Shown here one piece after another: positions 54,485 to 63,129 of a stretch of DNA of 64,000 nt. The position numbers and the translations under genes are program-made. Location of the stretch: assembly GCA_947258435.1 (NCBI GenBank), contig CAMYID010000004.1, positions 62,001 through 126,000 on the forward strand. Reading direction: 5' to 3'. This stretch comes from an uncultured Alphaproteobacteria bacterium. GTDB lineage: Bacteria > Pseudomonadota > Alphaproteobacteria > UBA11222. How positions within the stretch are numbered: position 1 is the first letter of the stretch; each line of letters opens with the position of its first letter. The notes beneath the pieces are model-generated. The model saw only the letters and a program-made list of their open reading frames with translations. It was not told the DNA's origin and ran no database searches.

Positions 54485-55978
54485 TTAACGGGTGAGCGCC
54501 GCCATGGTCTGCGATGGTGGCACCGTGATACAGCGGATACTCTTTTTCACAAGAATCCGGCAGGTGTTGTGGGCGATGCGCTTGGACATGCCGGCAAGTT
54601 TCGCGCGATAAAGCGTGCGGTGAGGCTGCTCAAGCGGTTCGACCCAGCCTATGGCGGGCTTCAGATAGGTGGGAGCCACAAGCGTTGCCTGCCGAATCCG
54701 CCGTTGCGCCGCATCGGCGGCCTTGAAGGTGCCAACCTGCACGCCCCAGCGCTGATGCCGTGGCAGTTGGTTGAGCGCATTGACCGCTGGCTTTTTATGA
54801 GGAATCGGGAGGGCCGCACCGGCCGCAACCATGGCAGCGCGGGATGTGCCCGGCTTGCTGCGCGGCTGAATGGCGAGTGCGGCGGTTTGTGGCTTTGCCT
54901 TGCCAGCGCGCGTCTGCGGCAGCGCAGGTAAGCCGGCCAATTGCCGTAATGCGGCCTTGAAACCGGGGGCCGGTTTTTCCGGTGGTGTGGGCAGTTGCAG
55001 GGATTTCATTGCATAGCGCGCATCGACCGCGAGCGGCATGGCGAAGGCGCGGTCAAGCAGTTTGCGCATTTGCGCATCACGTGATTTTGCGGTGCGGCCA
55101 CCCATGACGACAGCGATAACGCGTTTTCCGTCACGTTCGGCGCTTGCGGTCAGGTTAAAGCCCGACGCCCGTGTATAGCCGGTCTTGATCCCGTTCACCC
55201 CGCTATAGCTGCCAAGCAGATTATTGTGATTGCGGAATTGTCGCCGCCCCCATTGAAACTGCTCCGTCGCGAAATAGTGGAAATATTCGGGAAAATCGGC
55301 ACGTAGAGCGCGCGCAAGAATCGCCATATCCCGCGCAGTTGTATATTGCCGCCGGTTGGGCAGCCCGGTCGCATTGCGAAACTGGGTATGGTACATGCCC
55401 AGCTCGCGCGCCTTGGCTGTCATCTTCTGGCCGAAAGCGAATTCTGTTTTGGCCAGAGCCTCGGCAAGGATTGTGGCTGAGTCATTGGCCGATTTCGTGA
55501 CGACCGACAGGATTGCCTGCTCCACACTGATTTTACGGCCCGCCTTGAGAAACAGTTTGGAGGGGGTCTGACCCGCTGCGCGTTGCGAAACCGTCAGCAT
55601 TTGGTCTGGCTGCAGCTTACCATCGCGCATCGCTTCAAAAACCATGTAAAGCGTCATCATCTTGGTCAGCGAGGCCGGGCGGTTGCGGGTATCGGGCCGG
55701 CTTTCATACAAAATGCTGCCGGTATCGGCATCGATTACGATAGCTGTATAAGTGCGTGCGGTCGCCGGGTTGGCAAAAAGGCTGAGAAACAGGGCCAGCA
55801 AAAAGCCCGAACAGATCCCGGGTCGCGCCAAAGGCCCGAAATGCCTGAACGCGCCAGACCTGAACGCGCGTGAATTGGCATTGCGCTGCACAGGTGAAGC
55901 GTTCGCCCGGATATGTCGCAGGGCGTTAATAACTGTCGCCCAGCGCGCCAATACTGCGCAAAAGGTTCTAGAAATCAT
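54485..55978 (-). CDS. D-alanyl-D-alanine carboxypeptidase (S11) with SPOR domain
   Basis: 497 residues. Active-site motifs of the PBP5 family: SLTK at 103-106, SAN at 163-165 and KTG at 265-267. A hydrophobic signal (GFLLALFLSLFANPATA) ends near residue 74; the 55 residues before it are basic and unusual, so translation may really start further in at a non-ATG codon. The last 80 residues (QRWGVQVGTFKAADAA onward) form a SPOR domain that binds denuded septal peptidoglycan. It trims terminal D-Ala from cell-wall peptides, probably at the division site. Confidence 0.92.
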   Translation of the reverse strand: MISRTFCAVLARWATVINALRHIRANASPVQRNANSRAFRSGAFRHFGPLARPGICSGFLLALFLSLFANPATARTYTAIVIDADTGSILYESRPDTRNRPASLTKMMTLYMVFEAMRDGKLQPDQMLTVSQRAAGQTPSKLFLKAGRKISVEQAILSVVTKSANDSATILAEALAKTEFAFGQKMTAKARELGMYHTQFRNATGLPNRRQYTTARDMAILARALRADFPEYFHYFATEQFQWGRRQFRNHNNLLGSYSGVNGIKTGYTRASGFNLTASAERDGKRVIAVVMGGRTAKSRDAQMRKLLDRAFAMPLAVDARYAMKSLQLPTPPEKPAPGFKAALRQLAGLPALPQTRAGKAKPQTAALAIQPRSKPGTSRAAMVAAGAALPIPHKKPAVNALNQLPRHQRWGVQVGTFKAADAAQRRIRQATLVAPTYLKPAIGWVEPLEQPHRTLYRAKLAGMSKRIAHNTCRILVKKSIRCITVPPSQTMAALTR

Positions 55979-56138
55979 TGATGTGCCCCATGCCCCTCAA
56001 CGTATTTCCTTTTTGAATTCAGCAGCGTTATGCGAATCACCTGAACCAGAAAGTAAAAAAACTGGGACTCGCTGTCCAGCCGGTTTTTATTTTCCAGATG
56101 CCAGATGTCGGGCTGTGAATTCTAGCTTGCGGAAATAT

Positions 56139-56864
56139 CTATATGGTTAACCCACCCTGATTTGCGGATTTGAGGGGTAAAAGCCGGTCGAAAGTCACCC
56201 GATAGACATCATTGCGCGTGAGCATCCAGGCATCGGGCCCGGATGCAAACAATCGGGCAAAAGCCCCCTCATGCAGATCGAGCCCGCCGGTATAGGCCCC
56301 GAATGCGGGCAGGATCAGCCGTCGCCCGTCACTTGCAAAGCAGCGCCGGCGCAATGTCCGCCCGCGCAGCCGCAGCCGCGCGCAAGGGTGCAGATGACCG
56401 GCCACTTCGCCTTCTGCCGATGCGGGTGCCGGTTCGTGCCGGAAGTGCAGCGGGCCACTGTCGAACGCGGTCATGGCCTGTCCGCCCAGTCCGGCGGGTG
56501 GCACCGGGTCGTGATTGCCGCCGATCCAGATCCAGTCATGCTGTCCCGTCAGGGCGCGCAGTGCCGCCCGCTCCTGCGGTCCCAGCCGCCCGTCCGCTTC
56601 ATTATCGTGAAAGCTATCGCCAAGACAGAGCACTGTTTGCGGTTGCAATCGTGTGCAGACCGCAGCCATCGCCGCAAGCGTCGCGCGGCTGTCATAGGGG
56701 GGCAGGGCCACGCCGCGCGCGGCAAAGGCCGAGCCTTTTTCAAGATGCAGATCGGCAAATACAAGCAGGTTGCGCGCTGGCCAGAACAGCGCCCCGCTCG
56801 GATCGGGGACAAGGGTTTCGCCACAGACCGTAAGCGCTGACATGCCGGCGCGTTCCTCAGCCAT
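56139..56864 (-). CDS. pdeM: Ligase-associated DNA damage response endonuclease
   Basis: 241 residues, calcineurin-like metallophosphoesterase. Metal-site motifs are FADLHLEKGSAF, CLGDSFHD, GGNHDP and AGHLHP. This is the PdeM family found with a Lhr-like helicase, an ATP-dependent DNA ligase and an exonuclease. Here the start overlaps the end of the helicase gene by eight bases. The ligase and exonuclease genes are not in the window on either side of this pair. Confidence 0.92.
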   Translation of the reverse strand: MAEERAGMSALTVCGETLVPDPSGALFWPARNLLVFADLHLEKGSAFAARGVALPPYDSRATLAAMAAVCTRLQPQTVLCLGDSFHDNEADGRLGPQERAALRALTGQHDWIWIGGNHDPVPPAGLGGQAMTAFDSGPLHFRHEPAPASAEGEVAGHLHPCARLRLRGRTLRRRCFASDGRRLILPAFGAYTGGLDLHEGAFARLFASGPDAWMLTRNDVYRVTFDRLLPLKSANQGGLTI

Positions 56865-59403
56865 TGCCCGTGGCCTCCGCGATCAGGGCCTGCGCCTGAC
56901 GATCCTCTGTTCCACCAAACAACGCGGCCTCAAGCCCATCCCCTTCAACCGAAACGCGGCCGATTTCAAGCAGTACGGGGACTGCGAGGGGGGAGACCCG
57001 CTCAAGTGCGCGGCACAGGATCCGCCCGCGCACCCGCCTTAGTAAATCGCCAAGCCGGCCGATATCAAGCAGCCCGGTTGCCGCATCCTGCCAGGCGGCC
57101 TGCATCAGAATATGGTCCGGCTCATGCGCGCGCAGCACGTTATAGATAAGATCGGAAGAAAAGGTCACCTGCCGGCTGCTCTTTTCCTGGCCGGGGAAGC
57201 GTGTTTCGATCAGCCCCGCAATGATTGCGCAAGCCCTGAAAGTGCGCTTCATCAGACTTGATTCCGCAAGCCAGCTTTCCAGATCATCGCCCAGCATGTC
57301 TTCGTCGAACAGGAGGTCGAGGTTCAGCCCGCTTTCGGGTGTCAGGGGCGCAAGGCCCCAAACCGCCAGTGAATATTCGGTCGCGACAAAGCCCATCGGG
57401 TGCCGTCCCATCCGGTCGAGCCGCCGCGTCAGCAGCATACCAAGCGTCTGATGTGCCAGCCGCCCCTCGAATGGGTAGCAAACAAGGTAATGTTTGTCAT
57501 TGCGCGGGAAACATTCGACAAGCATCTGATCCGCCCCCGGCAATACCGAATACCGGTTCTGCAGCGCCAGCCATTCCGCAACCTGTACGGGCAGCGCCTG
57601 CCAGCTTTCCGGGGTGGCAAGGATCCGCCGCACCCGATCCGCCAGAAAGGTGGATAAGGGAAACTTCCCCCCCATATAGCTTGGAATTTTCGGGTTGGGG
57701 TCATGGGTTGCGCTGGCATAGGCCTCCCCTTCCCGCAGCCCTTCAAAGCGCAGTACCTTGCCCGCAAACAGGAAGGTGTCGCCTGTGGCAAGCTGGCTGA
57801 GGAAATATTCCTCGATTTCGCCAAGATACCGCCCGCCGCGCAGCGCGCGCGCTGCCCTTGTGCCACCGGCCCTGACCTGCCGGATTTTCAGCATCGGGGC
57901 TTCGATAATCGTGCCGGCATTCATCCGGTATTGTTGTGCGACGCGGGCATCGCGCACGATCCATTGCCCGTCTTCATTTCGCCGCAGCCGCCAATAGCGG
58001 TCATAACGGCGCAGCGCATAGCCGCCGGTGGCAAGAAAGTCGATAACCCGTTCGAACATCTCGCGGTCGATATGCCGGAACGGGTCGGCGGTGCAAATTT
58101 CCGTGTAAAGATCATCGCATGAGAATGGCGCTGCACAACCCATGCCCAGCACATGCTGTGCAAGCACGTCGAGCCCACCATGCCGTGGCGGGTCCCCGTC
58201 ACGCAGCCCTTCGGCAACCGCGTCGCGCGCGGCCTGGCATTCAAGCACCTCGAACCGGTTGGAAGGAGCAAGCAAGGCCCGGCTTGGTTCATCGAGCCGG
58301 TGATTGGCACGACCGATCCGCTGCACAAGCCGGCTTGCCCCCTTGGGTGCACCAAGATGGATGACAAGATCGACAGCCCCCCAGTCAATGCCGAGATCAA
58401 GTGTCGCTGTGCAGACAACCGCGCGCAGCTGCCCCTCCGCCATGGCCGCTTCAACCTTGCGGCGCTGTCCGACCGACAGGCTGCCATGATGCAGTGCAAT
58501 CGGCAGGTTCTTTTCGTTGAGTTGCCAGAGCTGCTGGAATGCGAATTCCGCCTGGCTGCGCGTATTGACGAAAATCAGCGCCGTACTGGCCGTCGCGATG
58601 GCGTCGTAGATATCGCTCATCGCATGCCGGGTGGTGTGGCCCGACCAAGGGACGCGCGCACTTGATTCCAGAATTTGTACGTCTGGCGGGGTGCCCGCAT
58701 CCCCTTCGATCAGGCATGCCATGGCGGGTGGTCCCCCGGCTGGCTGCGGTACCAGATAGCGGCGCAGCCGGTCGGGGTCGGCAACCGTCGCCGACAGGCC
58801 CACACGCCGCGCTTGCGGGGCAATCCGTGCCAGTCGTGCCAGCGCGAGGCTCAATAATTCGCCGCGCTTCTGATTGATGATGGCATGCAGCTCATCAAGT
58901 ACGATACAGCGCAGCGAAGCGAAGAGTCGCGGCGCATCCGGATAGGAAAGCAACAGGGCAATCTGTTCAGGTGTCGTCAGCAATATGTCGGGCGGGTTGC
59001 GTTTTTGTCTTTGCCGCCGATTGGCCGGTGTATCGCCGGTGCGTGTCTCAACCCGGATGTCGAGTGCCATTTCCCCGATGGGGGTTTCCAGATTGCGCGC
59101 GATATCCACTGCCAACGCCTTGAGGGGGGAGATATAGAGCGTGTGCAGCAACCCCTCGCCACGGGGGCGTGCAGGCAAGCCACTCAGTGCGATCAGGCTT
59201 GGCAGAAATCCCGCCAGTGTCTTGCCGCCTCCCGTCGGGGCAATCAGAAGTGCCGACTGGCCGTGCGTCGCGGCATCGATCATCGCAAGCTGATGCGGGC
59301 GCGGCATCCAGCCGCGCCCTGCGAACCAGTCGGAAAAACGCGGCGGCAAAATTGCGGCTTCATCGGGAGCGGAAACAGCATTCGGGCGGGTGGTGGCATC
59401 CAT
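56857..59403 (-). CDS. Ligase-associated DNA damage response DEXH-box helicase (Lhr-like)
   Basis: 848 residues from the ATG at 59403; the open frame extends 56 codons further but without similarity. Superfamily 2 helicase: Walker A APTGGGKT at 55-62, DELH box in CIVLDELHAI, a SAT motif (GLSATVADP) and the C-terminal HHGSLS and RIGRANHR motifs. An Lhr-type extension follows. It unwinds nucleic acid with ATP and is known to sit with PdeM in a four-gene repair set. Divergent from the acyl-CoA ligase gene with a 149-base gap. Confidence 0.93.
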   Translation of the reverse strand: MDATTRPNAVSAPDEAAILPPRFSDWFAGRGWMPRPHQLAMIDAATHGQSALLIAPTGGGKTLAGFLPSLIALSGLPARPRGEGLLHTLYISPLKALAVDIARNLETPIGEMALDIRVETRTGDTPANRRQRQKRNPPDILLTTPEQIALLLSYPDAPRLFASLRCIVLDELHAIINQKRGELLSLALARLARIAPQARRVGLSATVADPDRLRRYLVPQPAGGPPAMACLIEGDAGTPPDVQILESSARVPWSGHTTRHAMSDIYDAIATASTALIFVNTRSQAEFAFQQLWQLNEKNLPIALHHGSLSVGQRRKVEAAMAEGQLRAVVCTATLDLGIDWGAVDLVIHLGAPKGASRLVQRIGRANHRLDEPSRALLAPSNRFEVLECQAARDAVAEGLRDGDPPRHGGLDVLAQHVLGMGCAAPFSCDDLYTEICTADPFRHIDREMFERVIDFLATGGYALRRYDRYWRLRRNEDGQWIVRDARVAQQYRMNAGTIIEAPMLKIRQVRAGGTRAARALRGGRYLGEIEEYFLSQLATGDTFLFAGKVLRFEGLREGEAYASATHDPNPKIPSYMGGKFPLSTFLADRVRRILATPESWQALPVQVAEWLALQNRYSVLPGADQMLVECFPRNDKHYLVCYPFEGRLAHQTLGMLLTRRLDRMGRHPMGFVATEYSLAVWGLAPLTPESGLNLDLLFDEDMLGDDLESWLAESSLMKRTFRACAIIAGLIETRFPGQEKSSRQVTFSSDLIYNVLRAHEPDHILMQAAWQDAATGLLDIGRLGDLLRRVRGRILCRALERVSPLAVPVLLEIGRVSVEGDGLEAALFGGTEDRQAQALIAEATGNG

Positions 59404-59552
59404 AGTCTGACTGTAGCTGATTGCGGGCCATGATGCAGCCGCCCGATCATGCTGCTTTGCAAGGCGGGTGGTGGCGGCTAAGCTTGTCAACAAGATCGCG
59501 GAACAGTCGGCGTAACGAAAACAAATATCTGCGACAGACAGGGAGATACGCC

Positions 59553-61133
59553 ATGATTCACTTCGATGCATTGCAACGTATGTCTGATATCCCGCGCTTT
59601 CAGGCCCGAACCCGGCCTGACGCAGTCGCGATGATTTTTCAGGACCGTGTCACCAGCTACGGCGCGTTCGACCGGTATACAAGCCAGGTCGCAAACGGGC
59701 TTATCGCCGCGGGCTGCAAGCCCGATGGCAGGATCGGTTTCTTGGGCAAGAATTCCGATATTTTTTTCGAGATACTGTTTGGTGCGATGAAGTCGGGCAC
59801 GGTGCTTGTGCCGGTCAATTCACGACTGGCTGCGCCCGAGGTCGATTACGTACTGAATGATGCACAAACGACATTGATGTTCGTTGAAGCAGAGTTTTAC
59901 GATCTGATCGGCGGTATCCGGGACAAGTTGCCCCGCATCACAAAATTCATCGCTCTGGAGGGCGGTCATCCGGAATGGCAAAGCTACGCTGAATGGCGCG
60001 ATGCGCAGGACGACACGGATCCGGATGTGAAAACCGGTCCCAGGGACGATGTCATTCAGGCTTATACCAGCGGGACCACAGGTCACCCGAAGGGCGTGCA
60101 ACTGACCAATGAAGGTTATTTCGATGTGTTGCACCAATGTGAAGACGGGGGATTTGCGAATTATCGACCTGAAAGCGAGGGGCAGGGCGTCAACCTTGTC
60201 TGCATGCCGTTGTTTCATATGGCGGGGGTGAATGTCGGTATTCTGGGGCTTGCACATGGGCTGAAGAACATTATCGTCCGTGAAATCGATCCCGATGAGT
60301 TGTTGCGCGTTATTCCCCGATACGGGGTCGAGACGGCGTTGTTCGTGCCGGCGGTGATTCTGATGCTTGTGCAACATCCGAAAGCCAGGGAAACCGATTT
60401 TTCAAGCTTCCGTTCAATTACCTATGGTGCCTCACCGATTACCCAGGGCTTGCTGATTGAGGCGCAGGAAATGTTCGGCTGTGACTTTATCCAGGGGTAC
60501 GGGCTGACTGAGACGACCGGACTCGCCACTTTATTGCCCGCTGCCGATCATGCCCCTGAACGTGACAAGCTATTATCATGTGGCAAGCCTAATCCGGGTA
60601 CTGAAATCAGGATTGTCGATGCTGAGGGCAGGGATTTGCCGCCGCGTGCGGTTGGTGAAATTCTGATCCGGTCACGTGCCATCATGAAAGGTTATTGGAA
60701 TAATCCCGATGCAACCCGGCAGGCAATTGTCGATGACTGGTTCTATTCAGGCGATGCCGGCTACCTTGATGAGGAAGGCTATCTGTATATCCATGACCGG
60801 GTGAAGGATATGATCGTTTCGGGCGGGGAAAATGTTTATCCCGCAGAGGTCGAGAGTGCGCTTTTTGAACATCCTGCGGTGGCCGATGTCGCGGTGATCG
60901 GTGTTCCCTCTGACAAATGGGGTGAGGCGGTGAAGGGGGTTGTCGTCACAGCGCCAGGGCAAAGCCTGACCGCTGACGCGCTTATCGAATTCGCAAAGAG
61001 CCGGATTGCGGGATACAAGGTGCCCAAAACGATCGACTTCGTCGCGGAACTGCCTCGCAATCCAAGCGGCAAGATTTTGCGACGCGAGCTGCGCGCACCT
61101 TATTGGGAGGGGCGTGAGCGACAGGTCGGCTAG
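59553..61133 (+). CDS. AMP-dependent acyl-CoA synthetase/ligase
   Basis: 526 residues from the ATG at 59553 (GGGAG upstream). The adenylate-forming motifs are AYTSGTTGHPKGVQLTN near 169-185, QGYGLTETTG, WFYSGDAGYLDEEGY and the final NPSGKILRRELR with its catalytic Lys. It activates a carboxylic acid to its CoA thioester. The sequence fits medium to long chain fatty acids or aromatic-alkanoic acids; the exact substrate is unknown. It stands alone, with a hairpin at 61166-61186 as likely terminator. Confidence 0.92.
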   Translation: MIHFDALQRMSDIPRFQARTRPDAVAMIFQDRVTSYGAFDRYTSQVANGLIAAGCKPDGRIGFLGKNSDIFFEILFGAMKSGTVLVPVNSRLAAPEVDYVLNDAQTTLMFVEAEFYDLIGGIRDKLPRITKFIALEGGHPEWQSYAEWRDAQDDTDPDVKTGPRDDVIQAYTSGTTGHPKGVQLTNEGYFDVLHQCEDGGFANYRPESEGQGVNLVCMPLFHMAGVNVGILGLAHGLKNIIVREIDPDELLRVIPRYGVETALFVPAVILMLVQHPKARETDFSSFRSITYGASPITQGLLIEAQEMFGCDFIQGYGLTETTGLATLLPAADHAPERDKLLSCGKPNPGTEIRIVDAEGRDLPPRAVGEILIRSRAIMKGYWNNPDATRQAIVDDWFYSGDAGYLDEEGYLYIHDRVKDMIVSGGENVYPAEVESALFEHPAVADVAVIGVPSDKWGEAVKGVVVTAPGQSLTADALIEFAKSRIAGYKVPKTIDFVAELPRNPSGKILRRELRAPYWEGRERQVG

Positions 61134-61165
61134 ATTTTTTTGATGTCAGCTGTGGATGCGCGGTC

Positions 61166-61186
61166 GCTGCCCGTATGACGGGCAGC
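61166..61186 (+). terminator. Hairpin after the acyl-CoA ligase gene
   Basis: A 9-bp perfect stem GCTGCCCGT/ACGGGCAGC with a three-base loop, followed by only three Ts. It lies 33 bases past the ligase stop. The rest of the 279-base gap up to the next start at 61413 shows no gene. Confidence 0.5.
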
Positions 61187-61412
61187 TTTGTGAAGTGGCC
61201 GGGCTCTGCCAGGTTGGGGCCGGTCAGAAAGGCTTGGCAGTTTCTGTGTTTGCAGCAGGCGGGTGGCCGGACCATTTGGCAGCCGGTGCCCCTGCGCAAA
61301 GCCTGTTGGGGAGGCTGTGACAGTCGGGTAAACTGGTCCTTGTTGACTTGGGCCTGTATCGGCAATGTGTTACCGGGCCGAATATGAGATGTGCAAACCG
61401 AAGAGATATCCG

Positions 61413-62297
61413 ATGGAACCCATCGCCTATATGCAATTGACCCGTGAGCTTTATTCAAGTCACGGCTATGCCCCTTATGGCTGGCGCGAGGCGGACAGTC
61501 CGCCGCCCTTTGCGCGATTGTCAAAGCCGCTGTCGCAATGCCGGCTTGGCATGCTCGGCACGGCCGGTGCTTACGTCATGGGGCAGGTTGCCTATTGCTA
61601 TAAGGATGACACCTCTTATCGGGCCATTCCCAAGGACACCCCGTCCGAGCGGATACATTTTTCCCATATCACCGAAAATTATCTGCCTGACCCGCGGCGT
61701 GACGCCAATTGCGTGTTTCCGATCGAGGCGTTGCGGACACTTGAGGCCGAAGGGGTGATCGGTGCACTGGCCGATAATCTGTTTTCCTGCATGGGTGGGA
61801 TTTATTCTCAGCGCAGGGTGGAGGAAGAGCTGATTCCCGCGCTGAGCGACGCTTTCCGGGCCGAGCGTGTGGATGCGGTGCTGCTCGTGCCTATGTGCCC
61901 TGTCTGCCACCAGACCGCCTGCATGATCGCGCGGCATCTTGAGGGGCAGGGCATTCCCACAATCTGCATGGGGAGCGCGCTTGATATTCTTCAGGCAGGC
62001 CGGCCACCCCGGGCAAGCTTTGTCGATTTTCCGCTCGGGCATACGTCGGGCAAGCCGTTCGACAGCGCCGGGCAGATCGGGCTTGTCCGCCATGCGCTTG
62101 CAGGCCTTGAAAGCGCCCGCGAACCCGAAAGCTTCTTTTTTGCGCCCGACCGTTGGGATGCGGATGAGCGTTGGAAAGCTGAAACCCGCAAGCAGGAAGG
62201 CGCGGGTGGTGAGGATAAGCGCAAACCCCGTAATACCGAGCCGCAATATCAGACCGAAGAGGATCGCAGGCTGGCCGAAGCGGCGCTTGCAGGATAG
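61413..62297 (+). CDS. Glycine/sarcosine/betaine reductase selenoprotein B-like protein (Cys form)
   Basis: 294 residues from the ATG at 61413. It resembles the GrdB/PrdB family of redox subunits but carries ordinary cysteine codons (TGC) at the active motif CPVCHQTAC near 162-170, where reductases of this family often have selenocysteine. The LEGQGIPTICMG segment after it is typical. No other subunits of glycine or proline reductase are nearby, so the anaerobic reductase role is unlikely; function in aerobic proteobacteria is unknown. The C-terminal 40 residues are highly charged. Earlier in-frame starts at 61365 and 61389 are possible. Confidence 0.8.
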   Translation: MEPIAYMQLTRELYSSHGYAPYGWREADSPPPFARLSKPLSQCRLGMLGTAGAYVMGQVAYCYKDDTSYRAIPKDTPSERIHFSHITENYLPDPRRDANCVFPIEALRTLEAEGVIGALADNLFSCMGGIYSQRRVEEELIPALSDAFRAERVDAVLLVPMCPVCHQTACMIARHLEGQGIPTICMGSALDILQAGRPPRASFVDFPLGHTSGKPFDSAGQIGLVRHALAGLESAREPESFFFAPDRWDADERWKAETRKQEGAGGEDKRKPRNTEPQYQTEEDRRLAEAALAG

Positions 62298-62324
62298 GCA
62301 GGGCGTTTGCCTGGTCCATCTCCG

Positions 62325-62999
62325 CTAACCGACTTCCTCGGGCGGCGGGAAGTTCATCAGCGTCAGGGTGGATTCGCCATTTGCGATGCGCGCCATGAAA
62401 TCTTCTTCCTTTGCGATCCGGGCCTGACATTGCGGCAGCAAATCGCCCTGCTTCTCCGACGGGATAACAACAACTCCGTCCGCATCGCCAACGATCAGGT
62501 CGCCAGGGCGGATAAGGGCGCCCGCGCACTGAATTTCACCGTTGATCGTGCCGCCAAAGCCTTTGTGAGGGCCGTTGGGCACGGCGGCGCGCGCATAAAC
62601 CGCAAGCCCTGATTCGCGCAGTTCCGTTACATCGCGCACTGCGCCATCGATAATGACAGCGCGCACACCGCGCGCTATTGCCGCCGCCGTCAGAATCCCG
62701 CCCCAGATGGCGGTTTCGGTATGCCCGCGTGCATCGACGGTCAGCACACAGCCGGGCCAGGCCTGCGCCAGCGCATAGTGAAGTGTGGCATTGTCACCGA
62801 CCATGGTTTGGATGGTCAGGGCCTGCCCCGCAAAATCCATCCCTGCCCCAAGCGGTTTGATCGCCGCATGCATGGTCTGAGTGCGGTTGAGATCGTCACT
62901 GATCACCGCTGTCGGAATATCCTGCCAGATATCGATTTCCGATTGCGGTAACAGATTTTCCGGCGCCGGATTGATCGTTAAAGCCATATGTCTGTCCAT
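62325..62999 (-). CDS. RraA-like protein, probable 4-hydroxy-4-methyl-2-oxoglutarate aldolase family
   Basis: 224 residues. RraA/HMG-aldolase fold with GDNATLHYALAQAWPGCVLTVD (given as GDNATLHYALAQ), WGGILTAAAIARGVRAVIID and DGAVRDVTELRESGLAVYAR, the segments that hold the metal and pyruvate in these aldolases. Members split 4-carboxy-4-hydroxy-2-oxoadipate or related oxoacids to pyruvate, or regulate RNase E in E. coli; the GDADGVVVIPSE ending favours the enzyme type. It starts at the ATG at 62999 with AGGA before it. Divergent from ilvD. Confidence 0.85.
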   Translation of the reverse strand: MDRHMALTINPAPENLLPQSEIDIWQDIPTAVISDDLNRTQTMHAAIKPLGAGMDFAGQALTIQTMVGDNATLHYALAQAWPGCVLTVDARGHTETAIWGGILTAAAIARGVRAVIIDGAVRDVTELRESGLAVYARAAVPNGPHKGFGGTINGEIQCAGALIRPGDLIVGDADGVVVIPSEKQGDLLPQCQARIAKEEDFMARIANGESTLTLMNFPPPEEVG

Positions 63000-63129
63000 T
63001 CCCTTCCTGTTGCCGCAAAAGTGTCGATGGATGTGGGATGCCGGTCAAGTCGCCTGTGGCTTTCACCGCGGCCGCTTTCGGTGTAAAACCCTTCAAGGAC
63101 GGAAGAAAGTGGTTTAAGGAGAGCCGATT

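Noticed and set aside
61413-62297. Selenocysteine-coding TGA in the GrdB-like gene
   Set aside because: The motif codons are TGC and the frame has no internal stop.
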